From NCBI GenBank assembly GCA_002440845.1, contig DJVL01000007.1, forward strand, positions 1 through 11,645: a stretch of DNA of 11,645 nucleotides, in the 5' to 3' direction. The stretch is from Patescibacteria group bacterium UBA6257 (GTDB taxonomy: Bacteria > Patescibacteriota > Minisyncoccia > UBA6257). The position numbers and the translations under genes were made by a program. Shown one piece after another: positions 6,831 through 11,645 of this stretch (the first letter of the stretch is position 1; each line of letters starts with the position of its first letter). The notes beneath the pieces are model-generated. The model was given only the letters and a program-made list of their open reading frames with translations, did no database searches and had not been told where the DNA came from.

Positions 6831-8227
6831 AAATTATAATTCTTGCAGGCGGAAGAGGCACAAGATTATGGCCATTGTCGAGAGAAAAATATTCAAAACA
6901 ATTTCTCAAACTTGTGGATGGCACTCCTTTGCTCGAAACTTCTTATCAAAGAGCTTTAAAAATTGTTAATCCCACAGATATCGTTACGGTTACTAATAAA
7001 GATTATTATTTCTACACAAAGGAAATCTGCGAAAAATTTTCGAAATCTTTGTCGCAGAATATTATTATTGAACCAGAAGGCAAAAATACCGCACCGGCTA
7101 TTGCGCTTTCAGTGCAGTATTTGATTGATAAATTGAATACAGTTAGAGATGAAATTATTTTTGTTTTTCCTTCAGACCATATAATTAAATCTCTTGAAAA
7201 GTTTATTACATATATAGAAGTTGCAAAGAAGGCAGCAAATGAAGGTTATCTTGTTACCTTTGGAATAAAACCGACAAAACCTGAAACAGGCTATGGATAC
7301 ATAAAAAGAGGAGAAAGTCTTGGTAGTTTTAGTTTAGTCGATGCATTTATGGAAAAACCTGATTTGGAAACTGCAAAAATGTATCTTGATTCTGGAAAAT
7401 ACTTTTGGAATTCTGGTATATTCGCCTTTAAGATTTCCACTTTTCTTGAGGAATTAAAGCAGTACCAACCAGAAATTTTTAAAAACATCCAAAAAGGTTT
7501 TGATACTTCTCTAAACAATTTTCAGAAGATGCCTTCAATTTCAATAGACTATGCAATGATGGAAAAGTCCAAAAAAGTCATAGTAGTTCCAATGAATATA
7601 TTTTGGAGCGATATTGGGTCTTGGGATTCATTTTATGGTACTAAAAATCATAATCAAGATGGCAACGTTTTGGTGGGAGATGTGGAAGCAATTAATGTAA
7701 AAAACTCCCTGGTATTTAGTAACGATAGATTAGTTGCCGTAGCTAATGCGGAAGATTTAATAGTCGTGGAAACCGATGATGCTTTACTTGTTACAAAGCG
7801 CGGAAGTAGTCAGACACTCAAGAATGTTATTGAAAAGCTGAAGAAGAAAAATAGAAAAGAAATAATTGAGCATCGAGAAATCTTTAGGCCCTGGGGTAGC
7901 TATAAAATTCTTGAGGCAGGCGATAGATACAAAATAAAAAGAATTATTGTAAAACCGGATGAATCTTTAAGTCTGCAAATGCATCATTACAGAACCGAAC
8001 ACTGGGTTGTTATCAGAGGTACAGCGAAGGTTTTCATCGGAGATAAAACATTTTTTGTTTATGAAGGAGAGAGCACTTTTGTTCCAAAAGCTACCTTACA
8101 CAGATTAGCCAATTTTAGGAAGGTGCCACTTGAGATTATTGAAGTACAAAACGGGGAATATGTTGAAGAAGATGATATTATAAGATTCGAAGATAAGTAC
8201 GGAAGAGTAGATAAAATAAAAAAATAA
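6827..8227 (+). CDS. manC: Bifunctional mannose-1-phosphate guanylyltransferase / mannose-6-phosphate isomerase (type II)
   Basis: ManC makes GDP-mannose from mannose-1-phosphate and GTP; its C-terminal cupin interconverts fructose-6-P and mannose-6-P. The transferase domain (about 1-285) has LAGGRGTRLWPLSREKYSKQ (6-25), the metal-site FPSDH (114-118), GYGYIK (155-160) and EKPD (176-179). The isomerase cupin (about 347-466) starts at EIFRPWGSYK and has the type II signature QMHHYRTEHW (384-393), FVPKATLHR (418-426) and EDDIIRFEDKYGR (448-460). The length of 466 is typical of the two-domain form. GAGG (6814-6817), 9 bases before the ATG, is one of the few well-placed Shine-Dalgarno sequences in the window. 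Two bases after its stop lies a ruined phosphomannomutase gene, the enzyme that would supply its substrate. Confidence 0.96.
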   Translation: MKIIILAGGRGTRLWPLSREKYSKQFLKLVDGTPLLETSYQRALKIVNPTDIVTVTNKDYYFYTKEICEKFSKSLSQNIIIEPEGKNTAPAIALSVQYLIDKLNTVRDEIIFVFPSDHIIKSLEKFITYIEVAKKAANEGYLVTFGIKPTKPETGYGYIKRGESLGSFSLVDAFMEKPDLETAKMYLDSGKYFWNSGIFAFKISTFLEELKQYQPEIFKNIQKGFDTSLNNFQKMPSISIDYAMMEKSKKVIVVPMNIFWSDIGSWDSFYGTKNHNQDGNVLVGDVEAINVKNSLVFSNDRLVAVANAEDLIVVETDDALLVTKRGSSQTLKNVIEKLKKKNRKEIIEHREIFRPWGSYKILEAGDRYKIKRIIVKPDESLSLQMHHYRTEHWVVIRGTAKVFIGDKTFFVYEGESTFVPKATLHRLANFRKVPLEIIEVQNGEYVEEDDIIRFEDKYGRVDKIKK

Positions 8228-8229
8228 AT

Positions 8230-8418
8230 ATAGATAACGCAATTTTTAAAACGAATGATATTCGTGGAAAAAATGGGATAAAAATAGAGTTTTCCGATGG
8301 TTGGAGTTTAGTTTGTACAAGTAATACTTAGCCAGTATTAGTAATAAAATTTGAGGTCGTAACAAAAGAAGCATTGAAAAAATATGAAGAAAGTTTTAAA
8401 ATAAATGTATTAAAATAA
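8230..8418 (+). pseudogene. manB: Phosphomannomutase (ManB/CpsG/AlgC type) remnant, internally deleted
   Basis: One reading frame, starting two bases after the manC stop, joins both ends of a phosphomannomutase. The first codons read IDNAIFKTNDIRGK, matching the N-terminal IFKxxDIRGK signature of the family, with ATA (8230-8232) where the ATG is expected. They run in frame directly into NGIKIEFSDGWSLVCTSNT (8272-8328), the phosphate-binding C-terminal domain (usually DGW.LVRASNTQP). A TAG (8329-8331) stands where Gln or Thr is expected; CAG to TAG is one transition. PVLVIKFE and a helix then continue to the TAA at 8416. About 62 codons remain of a family norm near 450, including neither the catalytic Ser loop nor the metal-binding loop. 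Five bases separate it from gmd, so manC, manB and gmd were probably contiguous. No function is expected. Confidence 0.85.
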
Positions 8419-8423
8419 AATGT

Positions 8424-9533
8424 ATGAGAAAAGAAAAAAAGAAAACTGCCCTAATTTCTGGAATCACGGGGCAAGACGGTTCTTATTTAGCTGAGTTTCT
8501 TCTTAAAAAAGGATATGAAGTTCATGGTATTAAAAGACGGGCTTCTTCTTTTAATACAGAAAGAATAGATCATATATTTCAAGAACCCTACCAGAGAGAA
8601 AGAAGGTTTTTCCTTCATTATGGCGACATGACTGATGCTACTAATTTGATTCAGATTGTCCAGAAGGTTCAACCTGATGAGATCTATAATCTTGCTGCTC
8701 AAAGTCACGTTAAAGTTTCTTATGAGACGCCAGAATATACTGCAGATACAGATGGTTTAGGATGTTTGAGATTATTAGAGGCTATCAGGATTCTCGGTCT
8801 AGAGAAAAAGACAAAATTTTATCAAGCCTCAACCAGTGAATTATTTTCCGGCAAACCGGATGAGGCGCCGCAGAATGAGGATACGTCTTTTCACCCAAGA
8901 AGTCCTTACGGGGCAGCTAAATTATATGCTTATTGGATAACTGTCGATTATAGAGAGGCGTATAATATTTTTGCGTGCAACGGGATACTTTTTAATCATG
9001 AGAGCCCACGTCGTGGGGAGACCTTTGTTACTAGAAAAATTACTAGAGCAGCTGGTAGAATTAAATTGGGCCTACAAAGTAAATTATATTTAGGTAATCT
9101 TGATGCTAAAAGAGACTGGGGGCATAGTAAAGATGCTGTTGAAGCGATGTGGCTAATGCTTCAACAATCAAAGCCAGATGATTTTGTAATAGCAACAGGT
9201 AAGCAGCATTCAGTCAGAGAATTCTGCCAGTTTGCTTTTAAAGAATTAGGCATTGATTTGAAATGGCAGGGAAAAGGATTAGATGAAAAAGGAATAGATA
9301 AAAAAACTAATAAAGCAATAGTAGAGGTTGATCCAAGATATTTTCGTCCTAATGAAGTAGAATCATTATTAGGAGATGTTGCTAAAGCAAGAGAAAAATT
9401 AGGATGGAAGCCAAAAATAACCTTTCAGGAGTTGATAAAAGAAATGGTTCAATTTGACTTAGAAGAAGCAAAAAAAGATATTCATCTTAAAAATGGTGGT
9501 TTTAAAATAAAGAATAGAGAAGATAATTATTAA
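8424..9533 (+). CDS. gmd: GDP-mannose 4,6-dehydratase
   Basis: Gmd removes water from GDP-mannose to give GDP-4-keto-6-deoxy-D-mannose, the branch point to fucose, rhamnose, perosamine and colitose. The extended SDR shows the cofactor motif GITGQDGSYLAE (13-24), RRASSFNTERI (38-48, NADP contact region), NLAAQSHVKVSYE (89-101), TSEL with Thr137 and Glu139, PRSPYGAAKLYAYW (158-171) with Tyr162 and Lys166, NHESPRRGETFVTRKI (191-206), and RDWGHSKDAVEAMW (230-243). DPRYFRPNEV (303-312) and the GDVAKAREKLGWKP ending (317-330) are also typical. All catalytic residues are present. The ATG at 8424 is preferred; the ATG at 8420 is out of frame. The 369 residues are normal. It lies directly after the manB remnant and 4 bases before colD. 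Confidence 0.96.
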   Translation: MRKEKKKTALISGITGQDGSYLAEFLLKKGYEVHGIKRRASSFNTERIDHIFQEPYQRERRFFLHYGDMTDATNLIQIVQKVQPDEIYNLAAQSHVKVSYETPEYTADTDGLGCLRLLEAIRILGLEKKTKFYQASTSELFSGKPDEAPQNEDTSFHPRSPYGAAKLYAYWITVDYREAYNIFACNGILFNHESPRRGETFVTRKITRAAGRIKLGLQSKLYLGNLDAKRDWGHSKDAVEAMWLMLQQSKPDDFVIATGKQHSVREFCQFAFKELGIDLKWQGKGLDEKGIDKKTNKAIVEVDPRYFRPNEVESLLGDVAKAREKLGWKPKITFQELIKEMVQFDLEEAKKDIHLKNGGFKIKNREDNY

Positions 9534-9537
9534 TTTA

Positions 9538-10722
9538 ATGATAAAACTTATCAAATCTACTTTTTATAAAGAAGAAAACACTAAAAAAGCTTTAATTCAA
9601 TTTATTTCTTCTGCAAAGAAATTAAGTTTTGGTCAGGAATGCGAAAAATTTGAGAGAAATTTTGCTCGTTATCAAGAACGAAAATATTGTATTTTTTTTA
9701 ACAGCGGTAGTTCAGCCGATCTTGTTCTTATCCAAGCCCTTTTAAACTTAGAAAGATTTCAAAAAGATGATAAAATAGGATTTTCAGCAGTTACCTGGCC
9801 TACAAATATCATGCCTTTAATTCAGCTCGGGCTTCGGCCAGTTCCTATTGATATTGAATTAGACACTCTAAATATCTCCAGTCAAACTTTACAAAAAGTC
9901 CTTCAGGTTACTTCCTTGAAAGCTCTTTTTATAACAAATTTACTTGGTTTTTGTGATGATATTGATGCAATAAAAAAAATTTGCGATGAGAAAAATATTA
10001 TTTTAATTGAAGATAATTGTGAATCTTTAGGTACAGTCTATAAAGGTCGTAAACTTGGCAATTTCGGTTTAGCAAGCACATTTTCTTTTTTTGTAGGCCA
10101 TCATCTATCTACCATTGAGGGAGGCGCTGTATGTACAGATGATAGAGAACTTGCTGAGATGTTGAAATTGGTGAGAGCGCATGGATGGGATAGAAATTTA
10201 AATAACTATCAAAAAAAATTACTGAGAAAAAAATTTGGCATTCATTCAGATTTTTATGAATCCTATACATTCTATGATCTGGGTTATAATTTTAGGCCTA
10301 CAGAAATAAATGGATTCATAGGCAATTATCAGTTAAAGTACATAGATGAGATATTACAAAAAAGAAACGCAAATTTTATAAAATTAGCCCCTATCCTTTA
10401 TAAAAAAACAAAACAATATTATCCGATTAAATTTGACCACATAGATTTTGTTTCTAATTTTGCTGTACCTTTAATTTGCAAAACTGAAGATTTTCAGGGG
10501 AAACTCAGAAAAAAATGCAAAAACAAAATTGAGATTAGACCAATTGTTGCAGGTGATTTAACCCAGCAGCCATTTTTTAGGAAGTATATGCCATTTTGTG
10601 CAAACAATTTTGTTTATCCCAATAGTCAAATTGTTTATAAACAAGGATTATATTTTGGTAATAATCCGGATTTGACAGAAGAAGAAATAAAAGAAATTAT
10701 TTATGTTTTTACTGAAAAATAA
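9538..10722 (+). CDS. colD: ColD-like GDP-4-keto-6-deoxy-D-mannose 3-dehydratase (PLP, DegT/DnrJ/EryC1/StrS fold)
   Basis: The fold is that of sugar aminotransferases, but the PLP-anchoring Lys is replaced. The active-site segment SFFVGHHLSTIEGG (183-196) has His188 exactly where aminotransferases have Lys (SFHATK...EGG). This replacement marks the 3-dehydratases ColD and RfbH/E1, which remove the C3 hydroxyl. I recall the ColD catalytic residue as His188 too. Other PLP-site parts are intact: NSGSSADL (55-62), SAVTWPTN (83-90), IEDNCESLG (157-165, Asp159) and YNFRPTEINGFIG (250-262). At 394 residues, and with no Fe-S Cys cluster visible, it fits ColD rather than the longer RfbH. The gene sits between gmd and an Fcl/ColC-family gene, the order expected for GDP-L-colitose synthesis. 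A catalytically different relative cannot be excluded without comparison. Confidence 0.85.
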   Translation: MIKLIKSTFYKEENTKKALIQFISSAKKLSFGQECEKFERNFARYQERKYCIFFNSGSSADLVLIQALLNLERFQKDDKIGFSAVTWPTNIMPLIQLGLRPVPIDIELDTLNISSQTLQKVLQVTSLKALFITNLLGFCDDIDAIKKICDEKNIILIEDNCESLGTVYKGRKLGNFGLASTFSFFVGHHLSTIEGGAVCTDDRELAEMLKLVRAHGWDRNLNNYQKKLLRKKFGIHSDFYESYTFYDLGYNFRPTEINGFIGNYQLKYIDEILQKRNANFIKLAPILYKKTKQYYPIKFDHIDFVSNFAVPLICKTEDFQGKLRKKCKNKIEIRPIVAGDLTQQPFFRKYMPFCANNFVYPNSQIVYKQGLYFGNNPDLTEEEIKEIIYVFTEK

Positions 10723-11645
10723 GAAAATATTATTAACTGGAGGAAATGGTTTTTTAGGCCATTTTGTGTCCAAAAAACTTTTAGAAAATGGGGTTAAAGA
10801 AAATAATATTTTTATTCCCAGGACAAAAGAGTGCGATCTAAGAGAGAAGGAAAATTGTTTAAAAGTCACAAAAAATATAGACATAGTTATTCATCTCGCC
10901 GGTAAGGTAGGAGGAATTTTATTTAACAAGAGTCACCCCGCGGAAATTTTCTATGACAATGCGGCAATGGCTTTAAATATTATAGATTCTGCTTACGAAA
11001 ACCATGTAGAAAAATTTATTGGTATTGGAAGCGTTTGTGAATATCCAAAATTTACACCAGTTCCATTTAAAGAAGAAGATTTATGGAATGGTTATCCTGA
11101 AGAAACCAACGCTCCCTATGGATTAGCAAAAAAGTTTATGTTGGTCCAATCTCAAGCTTATCGTCAACAATATAATTTTGATGCCATTCATCTTCTTTTA
11201 TTAAATCTTTATGGTCCGGGAGATAATTTTGATTTACAATCCTCGCATGTCATACCAGCTTTAATTAGAAAAGTGGATGAAGCAAAACAAGAAGGTAAAA
11301 AATATATTGAAATCTGGGGAAGCGGTAAAGCGACCAGAGGATTTTTGTATGTAGAGGACGCAGCTGAAGGAATAATTATGGCAGCTAAAAAATATAGCAA
11401 ATCAGAGCCATTGAACTTGGGAACTGACTTTGAAATTTCTATAAAAGATTTAGTAAATTTAATTTGTAAATCAATGGATTTTAAAGGTGAAATTCGTTGG
11501 GATACAACAAAGCCTGATGGTCAGCCGAAACGCTGTCTTGATACTTCAAGAGCCCAAAAAGAAATCGGTTTTAAAGCGGCAACATCGTTTGAGTTTGGGC
11601 TGAGAAAAACCATAGAATGGTATAAAATGAAATTTAATCAAATTT
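10703..11645 (+). CDS. fcl: GDP-L-fucose synthase family epimerase/reductase (Fcl or ColC), 3' end cut by window
   Basis: This SDR enzyme acts on the GDP-4-keto sugar, epimerising and reducing with NADPH. After ColD the expected product is GDP-L-colitose (ColC activity); with the Gmd product alone it would be GDP-L-fucose. Residues visible are the cofactor motif LTGGNGFLG (11-19), LAGKVGG (65-71), GSVCEYPK (109-116) with Ser110 and Cys112, NAPYGLAKK (136-144) with Tyr139 and Lys143, NLYGPGDNF (168-176), SHVIPALI (181-188) with His182, and GSGKATRGFLYVEDAA (206-221). The set S/C/Y/K/H is offset by exactly three from E. coli Fcl (107/109/136/140/179). The 314 codons present are close to full length, so only a few C-terminal residues are missing. 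The ATG lies 20 bases inside colD in another frame, suggesting coupled translation; no Shine-Dalgarno sequence is visible. Confidence 0.9.
   Translation, partial: MFLLKNKKILLTGGNGFLGHFVSKKLLENGVKENNIFIPRTKECDLREKENCLKVTKNIDIVIHLAGKVGGILFNKSHPAEIFYDNAAMALNIIDSAYENHVEKFIGIGSVCEYPKFTPVPFKEEDLWNGYPEETNAPYGLAKKFMLVQSQAYRQQYNFDAIHLLLLNLYGPGDNFDLQSSHVIPALIRKVDEAKQEGKKYIEIWGSGKATRGFLYVEDAAEGIIMAAKKYSKSEPLNLGTDFEISIKDLVNLICKSMDFKGEIRWDTTKPDGQPKRCLDTSRAQKEIGFKAATSFEFGLRKTIEWYKMKFNQI

Noticed and set aside
8329..8331. TAG recoded as an amino acid in this lineage
   Set aside because: TAG ends the first gene (1866-1868), no other ORF needs readthrough, and the manB frame also lacks its start and most of its length.
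9538..10722. Loss of the PLP-binding Lys suggests a dead aminotransferase
   Set aside because: The Lys position is His, as in ColD and RfbH/E1 3-dehydratases, and the rest of the PLP site is intact. The pathway neighbours also fit.
1..11645. CRISPR arrays, insertion sequences or attachment sites
   Set aside because: No spaced direct repeats, transposase motifs or terminal inverted repeats were seen; the only sizeable repeats are the 5S flanks and the protein-level PG_binding_1 duplication.

Overview
The window reads as a piece of a low-GC bacterial genome of the Candidate Phyla Radiation (Patescibacteria), most likely the Parcubacteria side. This is inferred from three things. Gene 1 has a Cys-rich N-terminus (positions 36-57) joined to paired peptidoglycan-binding repeats, a protein style I associate with that group. 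The base and codon use is AT-rich, and most genes lack a well-spaced Shine-Dalgarno sequence. The genetic code looks standard: TAA, TAG and TGA all act as stops and no ORF needs recoding. Every gene I can support is on the + strand.

Region 1 (1-~430) is the end of an rRNA operon: the last ~157 nt of 23S rRNA, an AT-rich spacer without a tRNA, and a short 5S rRNA enclosed in an unusually long set of nested inverted repeats ending in a T run. Region 2 (~470-4020) is a cell-wall unit with its own extended -10 promoter: a membrane-anchored protein with two PG_binding_1 repeats, a RodA/FtsW (SEDS) glycan polymerase, and an MltG (YceG) lytic transglycosylase. Region 3 (4021-4267) is intergenic. It holds a candidate intrinsic terminator and then a candidate extended -10 promoter, so it probably separates two transcription units.

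Region 4 (4268 to the end) is a nucleotide-sugar operon with two modules in tandem. The UDP module has FnlA/CapE (4,6-dehydratase/5-epimerase), a stand-alone cupin equal to only the C-terminal half of CapF/FnlB, and FnlC/CapG (2-epimerase). Together they point to UDP-N-acetyl-L-fucosamine or a relative, but the C4 reductase half of CapF is absent. The GDP module has bifunctional ManC, a wrecked phosphomannomutase pseudogene, Gmd, a ColD-like PLP dehydratase with His in place of the usual Lys, and a GDP-fucose-synthase-family epimerase/reductase (Fcl/ColC) cut off by the window end. ManC, Gmd, ColD and ColC in this order are the route to GDP-L-colitose, a 3,6-dideoxy sugar best known from Gram-negative O-antigens. 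No glycosyltransferase, flippase or polymerase gene for the glycan lies in the window; they are expected downstream or elsewhere.

The most notable observations are the colitose-type pathway in a putative CPR bacterium, the phosphomannomutase remnant (start codon lost, ~390 codons deleted in frame, one internal TAG) lying between manC and gmd, and the CapF cupin half standing without its reductase half. The genome would need mannose-1-phosphate and a 4-keto reductase from elsewhere.
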